Assembly (NCBI GenBank): GCA_018350325.1
Contig: JAEVLN010000002.1
Location: forward strand, 3,932,295-3,996,294
DNA length: 64,000 nucleotides
Source: Globodera rostochiensis
Lineage: Eukaryota; Nematoda; Chromadorea; Rhabditida; Heteroderidae
Direction of reading: 5' to 3'
The stretch's first letter is position 1, and each line of letters begins with the position of its first letter. The translations under genes were made by a program, and so were the position numbers. Under the pieces are notes generated by a model, which made no database searches, was not told where the DNA came from, and saw nothing but the letters and a program-made list of their open reading frames with translations. Positions 1 through 10,340 of the stretch are shown piece after piece.

Positions 1-272
1 ACTTTCTGCAACCTAAACCGATTCGGTCGATCATTATACCAAATGAAAGCTCTCGATGAGAAGAAACAATTAATAAGCAAAAACTAAGCGATCTGTTAAT
101 TATGAAAAAAGTTATGGCCAAAAAACTTCCAAAAATGGTGAGTTTTCACTTTTTTGCCATAACTTTTTAAAGCATTATCCAATCACTTAGCTTTGACTTA
201 ATGATAACTCTAATCATCGCAGGCTTTCATTTCCTATTATGTTCGACCTAATCGGTTTAGGTTGAAGAAAGT
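1..272. repeat. Fold-back (hairpin) repeat, MITE-like
   Basis: Bases 1-30 and 243-272 are near-perfect inverted copies of each other (about 28 of 30 positions). A second inverted pair lies near the centre (aaaaagttatggc and gccataacttttt). The whole unit therefore folds on itself. The same central word recurs in the hairpin at 35156-35255 and in the repeats at 32.5-33.2 kb, so it looks like a dispersed family. The unit begins at the first base of the window, so flanking target duplications cannot be seen on the left. Bases 273-1066 hold no gene I can support. Confidence 0.75.
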
Positions 273-604
273 TAGAATACTTTCGACCTTCGGACCGAAT
301 GCGAAAATGAAGACGACAAGATTAATTTATATTCATTACCATCATTCATTTTTCAGTGGCCTTATTATTTATTGAATGCAAATTTCGAAGAGAGCGGAAC
401 AATTTCAATAAAACGAAAATGGTTTTTCTAAGTGGAAGAAGGGGAATCCTTTGGGATGACAACAAATCGAATGAAACGTGAAAAGAGCGATCAAATGAAT
501 GAACGAATGAATGAAAGTGTGTCGCAGGCTCTGAAGAAAATGGCGGCAGCGAAATTGCACGCGAAGGTCATTTCAAACAAAAAAGACGAAAAGGGGGGGG
601 GGGG

Positions 605-669
605 CAGGCCCGTAGCCAGGGGGGGAGGGCATGCCCCCCCCCGAAATGAAATTCCTGGCTACGGGCCTG
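605..669. mobile_element. 65-bp miniature of the caggNNcgtagccagg element
   Basis: A perfect 16-bp terminal inverted repeat (caggcccgtagccagg at 605-620, its complement at 654-669) encloses only about 33 bases. It has the same ends as the longer elements at 3016, 7107 and 19369, and appears to be an extreme internal-deletion form. It is embedded in G runs, which hide any target duplication. Confidence 0.7.
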
Positions 670-1066
670 GGGGGGGGGGGGGTATACGCCGTGTTTTGGC
701 ATTGGCAGCAGATACAAAACTCAAACCGGATTCGTACGTCATATTAGTTTTTTGGGGAAAATACTTTAAGCAATCTCGGATAGAATAAAACAATATGTGC
801 CAATTTGATAGAGTGCTAATTTGGAATCGTCTGTCTCCGGGTCTGGTTTCACAAAAGTAGAAATCCATCCATCAATTGTGTTCAGCCACATTAACACAAT
901 GTAATGTGCTAGAACAGGCATTGTTTGATGGTCGAGGTAAGCTACTATAGTATTTGTGCATAATACACACAAATCCGGTCTCGGACTAATACAATGAAAG
1001 TCCATGCGCAAAAAGCTTTCCATGCCTCTATTATCATCGTCATCATCATTCATCCACGCCATCGAG

Positions 1067-4000
1067 TCATCGTTCGGTGCTGCTACTGGCGCTGGAACTG
1101 CAATTGTTGCTACCATTGCCGCCGCCACCGCCGTTTGACGCAGCATTCGGCTGTTGCTGTTGTTCCTCCTCGATGGTGACGCTGGTCGACGCGTGCACAA
1201 ATTTCTGAAGACAGTGAAAAGCAAAACATTTTAGCCAACAATCGTGGTGCTTTCAACGGCCAAAACCTTATCAAAAGTGTGCCCTTCCCGACGTGGTTCG
1301 AAGAAAAATATTTTTCTAAATTCTTTTTCTTTTTTTTTGCAAAATGGTGGATGAAGAGCGCGGCCCATCTTAAGCCCAAAAATGCGTAAATGAATTTTAC
1401 AAATTTTGGGAAAGGCAACGGCATAACCTAGAAGTATGGCAAGAAATCTCCTAAGTCATACCATTCCTACAAATTTTGTTTCCCCCACCCACACCTTTGG
1501 CGGAGTGCGCTTGTCCTTGCCACAACAGGTCACGTCAACGCTCTCCAAAACATTGCAATTGTTGGGCAAACATGCAAAAGCACACTCCAACTCGGAAACG
1601 TTGGCCGAAGGTGTCCATCTAAAGAGCACAAACAAATAACATTGACTACCAATTTTAGGAAAAACTGAATTAACAATAAAATAGGAAAAAAACTCGTGAA
1701 ATTTGGTGTCAGTCTTGTCAACCCCCGTAGAGCGTCATGTACCTGCAGGGTCAGGTTTCGGGTGGGTGGGTTACTCAGAGGTTTGATTTTTAGAGTAGAG
1801 CTTTTAATTTCGATTTCCGCCAAAACTCGCACCTCAGCAAACTCGGGCTGAATGGTGGTCGAGTGGATGTGATTGTCGTGGAACAGCGAACGGATTTGTT
1901 CTGCCGCCAGCACGTAGTCGCGCAACGTCCGGAAACGAATGTGAACGGTGGCGATGATGCGCTCGCCGACGAGGCGCCAAACATGGAATTCGTGCACCGC
2001 CACAATGCCGTCGATGCCGAGCAGTTCGGCTTGCAGCGAGTCGATGCTCACGAAGCTTGGCGTGGTTTGAAGCAGAATCAGCGCGGTCTCGCGCACTGAA
2101 CAGGAAAAGGTTGTGCAATATTGAGTACAAAAAACAAACAAAAACTTAATGTATAATTTTGAATTTAAAAGAATGTTATTGTTTTGTTAAACAATCAGTG
2201 TACGCCCATACAAAAATGTTAATTTCGTTTTATTTATTTATATATTTTAATTCTCACCGAGCGGAAAAGTTGTGCAAACCATCAGACACACCAAAATAAT
2301 GCTGGAAAAGTCAGATAGAATCATACTTAATTACTATAAATTTAACAACCCACCTCAACAAAGGGTCCATGTACAGCTTGAGCACTTCGTAGCCCTCAAC
2401 CTTCCAGGCAACGAGTGCGGTGGCAATGACAATCACTGAGCCCACCGCGTCACTGAGCACGTGCAAAAACACAGCGTGCATGTTCAGATGAGAACCATGT
2501 GGCGATTTTGCTTGGAAAATAACGAAGATATTTGAAAATTATTTTTGAGGAAATTTCGATTTGTTCCTTTATCCGTTTCAGAAAATTCTCTTATTACCCC
2601 CAACCACCGCTTACAGTTCTTGGACCTCGGTGGCGCACGAGACATCAATGACTCCTCGACCGCCTCCAACTCAGACATCGAAATCACTCTGTTATCCTCC
2701 TCATCATCGTCGTTGTACTCCTTGCCGCCGTTGTTACCCTGTCGCTGCTGCTTGTGACGGCGTCGACGACGTTCGTCCGCGGTCGCAACCAAAAGCGGTG
2801 ACACGCCGCAGCCGTCTGCCGCCATTGCTGCTGCTGCCGCCTCGGTCACCACTTCGTGCACCTCCGAGCGCACGTCCTCCACCCCGTGGGCGGCGTGAGT
2901 GTGGCCTGGACAGGATGGATGGATTTTAATTTTTTATGTTTTAAGAGAAGACGCACAAAAACTGAGTAAGACGAATTATTAGTTTTCCCAAATTAATTAT
3001 TTGTTTCACATAAATCAGGCGCGTGTCCAGAAAAAATTTTCGGGGGGGGCAGTTCTTAGGGGTGTATTTTTTGATTTTTAAAATCGATTCTTAGGGGTGT
3101 ATTTTTCCCGTTTTATTGCATTTTTGGTTTTTACTCCATTTTTGTTAAAATTTTCAAAAACGATTTTTTTTGTATGTTGCGAATTCTGCTTACTTTGGGG
3201 GGTGGGGGTCGGTCGGCGGTGCCGATAGGCGCCGTCGAGAAAATTTTGAATTTTTAACTTAATTTGTTAAGAGATTTGCAACCAAATTTTTAAAAAATCG
3301 GCACTTTTTTTGAAGTTTTTTAGAAATGGGAGGGGTCGGCGGTGCCGATAGGCGCCGCCGGGAAAATTTTTTGGAAATTTTAATGAATCTTGTTAAGAAA
3401 ATTGACCAAAAAATTATAAAAGTGCAAAACAAAAGGGTCCCCCCTATTTTTTCTCAAAAAAGATTTCGGGGGGGGGCATGCCCCCCCCTGCATACGCGCC
3501 TGACATAAATGATAAGTAATTGTAATAAAAACAAAAAATGCACTCACCAACATGGCCACGGAACATGATCATGCCTATCAGATTGATGAAAAACCCGATC
3601 AAACCGACGATCAACACATTCACCGGATTTTTGATAGGCTCAGGTTTCAGCAGCCGTTGGACAGACTTAATAATTACATATTTTTATTTATAGACAACAA
3701 AATCCAACAAAAACATTTATTTTGCGGAACTCACATTTAATTCCTTCAAATTTTTAAAAAAAAATTATTCCAAAAAAAAAAGAAAATTCTCAAGAAAACT
3801 ATCTCTCATTCGTTACCTCTATGAAAATTGTGAAGCAAAGCGCCAGAAGGAAAACGCCGTTGACCAACGCGCCGAGCACTTCCGCCCGAACCCAACCGAA
3901 AGTGTTCTTTGAACTTTTCCTTCGCTCGGCAATCTGTGCAAAATTAGTAAAATAATCGAATATAATTCTTTAGAATAACACAGAAATTGCCCATGTTCGC

Positions 4001-4784
4001 GTAAATGTGTGTTTGACAACACTTTTTTTAATTTTAGACAGAATTTTTGTAAGGAGCTGAATGGATTCAATTTTTGAGATTTAAAGTTGTGTGTGTATGT
4101 AGTTAGTTAGTTGTCCATTGCAATTAGAGGGAGAGGGGGACCCAGAATTTTTAAAAAACTAAATTTGAACCTTAAGACACCCAAATGCAATGCACAATGC
4201 AATCACATCGCTCATCATGTGAAAGGAATCCGCAATAAGTGCCATCGAGTGGGAAATGTAGCCAAAAACGAGCTGAAAAGAATGAACGCAACGGAATTTA
4301 GTGGTCAAAAAAAATAGAAAAAATATATAAAAATAGTTTTTTTTCTTTATCGAATTTTGAAAAACAAATTTAAATGTTTCAATTCTCGAACTTCGATGAG
4401 AAAGAAGGCGAAGGTCAACGCGATCATCAGCAACAATCGAGAAGCGCGCGAGAGGTAGAAACAGCGCCGACGACACCCGTGGGCGTTGACACTGCTGTTG
4501 GACAGTTTTGGCTAAAAACTAAAATATTAAACATTCAAAAATTATTTCATTTAAAAATCAATCGTTACAAATCATTCTAAGCGCTATTTTTTACCTCAGT
4601 TTACCCAATTTTACAATAACCCCGAGGCCCTTCCATTCGGACGAAAGGGAGGCCGCCCAAAAGCGCCAGAAAACCAATGAAAATGCCAAGATTTGGGCAC
4701 CTTTTGCCAACTTATGCCCGCCTTCTTCGCCGCTATCCGTTGAATAGCACCGGAAACTTGGGGATCGTCCGCAGCAGACTCCAT
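1067..4784 (-). CDS. slc30a1: Zinc transporter ZnT1-like (SLC30A1, cation diffusion facilitator)
   Basis: Zn2+/H+ antiporter that exports cytosolic zinc across a membrane. Exons on the minus strand: 4701-4784, 4392-4511, 4171-4272, 3817-3933, 3548-3665, 2615-2905, 2354-2510, 2258-2301, 1831-2095, 1495-1618, 1067-1204. All phases agree and the model gives 519 residues. Six membrane segments are visible. The zinc-site H-x3-D motifs are present in TM2 (SFHMMSD) and TM5 (HVLSD). KNTFGWVRAEVLGALVN is the family signature after TM2. The TM4-TM5 loop is acidic and Arg/Lys-rich rather than His-rich. The C-terminal domain ends the core with IQPEF, followed by a Cys-rich tail (C-x3-C-x4-C-x8-CC) like that of mammalian ZnT1. 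The tail frame is kept only if intron 9 uses a GC donor after base 1831. A mobile element sits in intron 5. The exact N terminus (MESAADDPQ) is inferred. Confidence 0.93.
3016..3502. mobile_element. Non-autonomous element with TIRs, 8-bp TSD (hAT-like), in a ZnT1 intron
   Basis: Ends are caggcgcgtgtccag (3016-3030) and an imperfect complement (3488-3502). The eight bases acataaat occur directly before (3008-3015) and after (3503-3510), a clean 8-bp target duplication as made by hAT-type transposases. The inside has two copies of the word ggcggtgccgataggcgcc and runs of G and C near the ends. It carries no transposase. It lies wholly inside intron 5 of the zinc transporter gene. Confidence 0.85.
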
Positions 4785-5149
4785 TCTGTTGATGTGTCCA
4801 ATTTCTAAGAAAGCTGAGGAACCAAAAAACGGCCAAAGAAATTGAATTCACAAAAATTATAAATAAATAAATCGCGAAAACGACGAAATGCGTACAAAAT
4901 GGATTGAAGACGTAAAATGGAGCGTTCATTCGCTCAAAATCAAATATTTATATAACTGTGGTGGAAAGAATATTTTGGGGACGATGGAATTTCTGAATTT
5001 TATTCAACAATTGCTCATGATTTTTCCAAATATTTTGTTATTGCTATTTTACGTTTTTTATCTTATATTTCTGAAACTTCTCATAAATCCCATCCCCGAC
5101 TAATTATTCGTTGAAAATCCGTTTTGAATTAGCGCGTCTCCACAGCCAA

Positions 5150-8100
5150 CTAAATATTCAGGCCAGAACGACGGTTTTGCTTCTTCCGCGAATTTTGGCT
5201 CTTTCCCGCAAGTCGGTATTCCTCGGAACGCTCTTTTCTGTATTTAAAAAACATAAGTAAGTCCATAGCAATGTCTTAAGAGGATGCGCAGAAAAGAAAC
5301 TGGACGATAAACATTTAGAGTAAAGGTAGAATTTTAAAGTATTTAGCTGTTAAAATCCGGAAAAAATGTTTGGCAGGCAAGGCGGGGGGATGAGTACCAG
5401 ATGGGATTTATATGTGCTAAAAACCCAAAATACGTATGTTTTTATGTGCTAAAAAAATGCCAAAATATGTGCTAAAAATCCCAAAAAATGCCAAAATATG
5501 TGCCAAAAATGGCAAAATCTAGTCAGTTTATGCATAAAACCTTCAAAATTCATCTATCTTTATTAATTTTGCTCCTACAGTTGTAAATATATTTTTCACA
5601 TGTTTTGGAAAATTTTATAAAAAATATCAAAAGTAAAAAATTTTAGGGAAAATGTCAATCTTTGTGGGTGGATTTTTGGTCCAAGAAAAAGCCATTTTTT
5701 AGGGGTGTATTATTTTGAGATACTTCCCAAAAAAGGCCATAATATTAATCTAATCCCTATCACCGCTTTTTTCAAAATGGTGGGCTCAATAGTTAACATC
5801 CTAAGTTTTAAAATGCGCACCTCAGCTCCAATTCTTTAACATGATCGGGAGAAACGTATTCTCGATGTACTTCTCTAACCAGGTCTTCGGAGCAATCCAG
5901 TAACATGTTGTGTAACCGGCGGAAGCAGTCCTCCATGTTTTGGTGCTAAGAGAGGCATTTATTTATTGCACAATTCCAAGGATTGCTCTAAAAATAATTT
6001 ATCCTCATTAAAATGCTCTTTCCCGACCTTCCTGAACAAAGTTAAACGCCCCCGAAGTTGGAGAAGTTCACTCGTACTTTTTTTTGTTCCCACACCCCAA
6101 ATTCCCTTCATGACATCACCTGGTATCGCGTTATTTGTGAAGTAAACGCAAACTCGCCCCGCTTGTTAACGCAGCCGGGATGCCGTTCGACCAACCGTTC
6201 GCGCACCCTCCGCGGGATCCAGTCCGCCTTTTCGACCAAAAAGCGAATCTCCGCTTTTGTTGGGTCTAAATTGAACATGGAGTATATTTAGCTTTAAATG
6301 AAATTTCCCATTTTGGCCTTTAGCGCGGCCCCCTCTCCCTCTTTAAGCTAATTTTGAGCTTTTGGAGAGGTTTAACGGCGGTAGCGAAGCAATCGGACAA
6401 TTTTTTCAGCGATTTTTGTTAAGTCAAACTAATGCGTTTCTCAAAAAAAAATGTTATAAATGTAACGAATGGTCATTCGATGGACTCATTAACTGACTTT
6501 TGTTGATGTTTGATCCGCCCGGTCCGCTCGCCAATGTAAACTTCTGTTTGATCCGATCTGAATGAACGAAGGAATGGACAAGCAATTGAATTAAATACTC
6601 TTGAAAGGGGCGGACGAGCAAACAAATTGCGGAAGGACGAAGGGTTGGGTACCCCCGTCGTTGGATAATGAAGAAATGAAAAGAACTGGACTGGACTGGA
6701 TTAGGGGGGGGGGGGGGGATGGGACGTAAATGGATATTTAGAGGTATATTTACATAATATTTAAAAAAATGCTTTTTTTAATATCTTATGTAGGAGATGG
6801 ACCAGAATGAAGATAAGAACGAAAACACAACAAACGAAATCCTCGCTTTTTTGCTTATGAAATTACATAAAAATTCCACGATTTGGAAAAACCAGACAAG
6901 AACCAAAACTTTTATATAGGACGCAAAAACGCGTACCAATCCGTAAATTATTAATCGAATGCCTAGTTTGCCGACAAAAATCCCATAATTACAAACAAAC
7001 AAAAAAGCTAGTTTTTGTCGATTTACCAAGGCCGGGTCAAAACTCGCGAATCGACTTTTTTGATCGCCCCCCCCCCCGAAAAAAATTCCTGGCTCCGCCC
7101 TTGCCCCAGGGGCGTAGCCAGGAAAAATTTTCGGGGGGGGGGGGGAACTCGATTCTTAGGGGTGTATTTTTTCCTTTTTATTGCATTTTTGGTTAAGGAA
7201 TTTTTCCAAAAAATGTTCGGTTTTATGGGGTGCATTTTTTCAAAAATGCAAATTTTTTTGCGAATTTTTACGGAGGGGGTCGGCGGTGCCGATAGGCGCC
7301 GCCGGGAAAATTTTTGAATTATTGACTCAATTTGTTAAGGGATTTGCAACCAAAAATTTAAAAAATCGGCCTTTTTTTAAATTTTTTAGGAATGGGAGGG
7401 GTCGGCGGTGCCGATAGGCGCCGCCGGAGAAAATTTTTTTGATTTTGATGACAATTTGTTAAGAAAATTGGCCAAAAAATTGTAAGTGAAAAACAAAAGG
7501 GTCCCCCCTCTTGTTTTTTTTTTTCTTCAAATTTCATTTCGGGGGGGGGGATCCCCCCCCCCACCCCCTGGCTACGCCACTGCCTTGCCCCTATGGTTTT
7601 TTCCTCAATTTTCTTTCAAGGGGGGGGGCATGCCTCCCTGCCCCCCCCTTCCCCCTCTGGCTACGTGCCTGGGGGGGGGGGGGGGCTCCATAAAGTCAAC
7701 TTTTATGGTGAATTTTTGGGAAAAATCAAAAAAGTTGAGGTTTTTTTTGTTGCAGGTGTCTACCATGACAAATTCATTTAAATTAACAACATATTTGTCG
7801 AAAATCAACGAACAAATCCAGAGAAATTCAAAAACCCATTTGGCTATTTTGACCAAACCGGTTTCAAAACAAAATCCTTGCCAGTATAAAAAGAATTTAA
7901 AACCTGTCCAGACACTCGTTTAACACAAAACGGCAAAACTAGCATTAACCCAATTGTGTAATCTTGGATGCACAGACCTTTTTAAATGTTAAAAAAAACC
8001 TCGTGGTATCTCTCCGGCAAAATAGAGGCCCTCAAAAAAGTTGGCATCGTCGCCGCCTTGGTCAGAGTCGGATGTATCATTTGTCTGAAAAAAAAACGAT

Positions 8101-8486
8101 TTAGAATGACGTCACAGGAACATTTTAATAAATTAAAGTTTGTTCATTTTTTGTTTTAGGAATTAGGTACCCATAAAATTTTTCTCTGCGTTGAAAGGCG
8201 TAATTTATAGAGCCAAACATTTTGAAAATATGGGAACAGAACAGGGAATTAAGATTAATTGGGATTTTCAGAACAAAAAACTTAAAGTTAAGGAGTTCCG
8301 ATACCGGAGCATTTTTGACGTCTAAATCTCAACCGGATTCATAAAGTATTATAAAATCTGATGAATTAAAAATTTCCATTTAAAGCATACGAATCGAGTT
8401 GTGGACGAACAAAATGGTCGATAACCAAATTGGACGAAAAAGTTGGGCAACCGGTGGATAAATGAGGACGGAAGAATTGGCGGCAT
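5150..8486 (-). CDS. mrpl58: Mitochondrial large-subunit protein mL62 / peptidyl-tRNA hydrolase ICT1, GGQ altered to GGS
   Basis: Member of the class I release-factor-like ICT1 family, which frees stalled mitochondrial ribosomes and is built into the large subunit. Exons (minus): 8391-8486, 8000-8084, 6498-6557, 6120-6265, 5821-5945, 5150-5237, all in phase, 199 residues (human 206). Residues 1-32 are Arg/Ser/Phe-rich with no acidic residue, a good mitochondrial presequence. The catalytic loop reads SGPGGSNINKNPTKAEIRF, aligning without gaps to SGPGGQNVNK..SKAEVRF of human ICT1. The Gln position is codon TCA (Ser). The downstream core (RLGELI-type segment here NKRGEFAFTS, then RYQ, C-F-R-R-L) and the basic tail (RKERSEEYRLAGKSQ, KKQNRR) are conserved. 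Introns 2 and 3 hold repeat elements. The stop lies 366 bases before the zinc transporter start on the same strand. Identity is strong; activity is doubtful because of the Ser. Confidence 0.87.
7107..7582. mobile_element. 476-bp TIR element with perfect 8-bp target duplication
   Basis: Terminal repeats caggggcgtagccagg (7107-7122) and cctggctacgccactg (7567-7582), one to two mismatches. The flanking octamer ccttgccc is present at 7099-7106 and at 7583-7590. Two internal copies of cggcggtgccgataggcgccgccg (about 7270-7305 and 7399-7430) can form strong hairpins. Partial copies abut on both sides (about 7060-7104 and 7590-7672), so elements of this family are nested or clustered here, in an intron of ICT1. 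Confidence 0.85.
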
Positions 8487-9431
8487 GAAAATTTTTCTTA
8501 AAAAAATATGCAAAGAACGAAGTCGCAAACCACCGCTTAAGGAATTTTCAAAAAAGCATTTGTTTTTTTGATAATTCTGCTTCACTGTTGGGGGGGGGGT
8601 CGGCGGTGCCGATAGGCGCCGCCGAGAAAAATTTGAATTTTTTACTCAATTTGTTAACAGATTTTCAACCAAAAACTTCAAATTGTAAGAATCAAAGAGC
8701 ACTTTTTCGGGAATTCTCATTTTTCCCGTAAAAATGAGAATTTTTACCAAAGTCAAAAATATGGCAAAATTATGGCAAGTGTGAAAATATGGCAAACAAT
8801 AAGGCAAATTCCCAAAATTATGGCATTTGCCTTAAAAATAAGGCAATTTGGCCTCCCTGACCTACTGGCCGCCGAAGTCGAATGTGCGGTATTTTGGCCA
8901 GTACTAGCTTTCTAAAGGCTATATGAGCCCTAGGGTCAACTCCACTGTGCAGAGAAAACCGCTGTACTATCTCGCTTTTCCTTCTTTCTCTAACCGTTCT
9001 CTATTGGCGTTCACTCTCACCTTTTTAGTAAAAATTTTGACCATCGCGCACTTCGCACTATGGGTCAAGCCCAGCAGCAGAGAAAACCCCCTGTACTATC
9101 TCGCTTTTCCCTTTTATCTCTAACATGTTCTCTTCATTTGGCGTTCTCTCTCACCTTTTTTAATAATATTTTGACCATCCCGCACTTTGAAAACAAGAAA
9201 ACACATAACATACCGTAAATACTGTTTTAATCCCACCCCCTGTAATAATCCCGCCACCTCTAATAATCCCGCCCCCTAGGAGGGGGTTGAGAAATAATCC
9301 CACCCCCTGTAATAATCCCGCACCTATTAAATTTAAATCCAAATTCATTCTTTTGCCACTGGGTAAAATTGACGAGATGTAATGGGGAAAATGGATAAAC
9401 TATGCGTGTAGTGTTTACTGTCACATGATTT
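8487..9431. other. Intergenic, repeats only
   Basis: No gene is recognised. It contains one ggcggtgccgataggcgccgccg word (about 8598-8625) and a direct duplication of roughly 65 bases centred on cccagc..agagaaaac..ctgtactatctcgcttttcc (about 8940-8990 and 9065-9115). Short repeats of aataatcccgcccccta occur at 9225-9325. Confidence 0.6.
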
Positions 9432-10340
9432 GGCGCGGCTGCATTTCGCCTATGTACCACTTCGCCTACACAGTCAAAATGTACCACTTCGCCTACAAAG
9501 CCAAAAAATACCACTTCGCCTACGTACCATTTCGCCTATGTACCATTTCGCCTACAAAGCTAAAAAGTACCATTTCGCCTACAAAGCTGAAAAATACCAC
9601 TTTGCCTATATACCATTTCGCCTACCGACCATTTTGCCTACACAGCCAAAAAGTACCAGTTCGCCTACAAATTTCAAAAATTCAATTTCCTTTTTAAATT
9701 TTCTTAACAAACGATAAGCATTTTGGTAATGCGCGAAAGCATAAAAGCTTCAAATTTTATTAACTCATTCCATTGACAACAAACTTAATTTTAAGTGGGT
9801 TTGCTGAATTGAAATTACCAGACATTTCTGCACTTTCATTAAATTACATCTTTCAAAAAACCAATGCATAAGAGTTTACCGTCTCAACATTTGTCGAAGT
9901 GCAATTCTGTGCCCATCTCCGCAAACAGTTCGGCAAATCTCGATGAAGTAATTACTGATTTGTTTCTTCTTCTCGAACTGTACTTTGCTTTACCGCAATG
10001 TACTGCTCTTCTTCTTCTACTGGCCTCAACTTTGTTGCGCAACAAAATTTTCGAGATTTTTCGTTTATCTATAAATCAACTAGGAGGTATACGTGTGCTA
10101 GAATGAATTTATACAATGCTTTTGCCCTCGATCTGACTTTTCTACCAAATACGCCTTCAATTTGTCAAAGGAAATGTTAAAAATTGAATTTTTAAAATTT
10201 ATAGGCGAAATGGTATTTTTTGACTGTGTAGGCGAAATGGTACGTAGGCGAAGTGGTATTTTTTGGCTTTGTAGGCGAAGTGGTACATAGGCGAAATGGT
10301 ACGTAGGCGAAGTGGTACATAGGCGAAATGCACGGCAGCG
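9432..10340. mobile_element. Fold-back element with long TIRs built of ttcgccta subrepeats
   Basis: About 270 bases on the left (9440-9690) and 140 bases on the right (10200-10335) are inverted arrays of the same imperfect 17- to 33-base units, tttcgcctaNgtaccac and cctacaaagccaaaaa. The octamer catgattt occurs at 9424-9431 and at 10341-10348, an 8-bp target duplication. The middle (about 9700-10190) shows no convincing gene. Long, internally repetitive inverted ends with a plain centre are typical of fold-back transposons. Confidence 0.75.

Noticed and set aside
432..788. 118-codon plus-strand open frame
   Set aside because: It runs through the 65-bp TIR element and G runs; the upstream half is low-complexity, and no splice partner is seen.
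766..1224. 152-codon minus-strand open frame
   Set aside because: It overlaps the last exon of the zinc transporter in another frame. The exon is entered in a different phase, and the long frame is its shadow.
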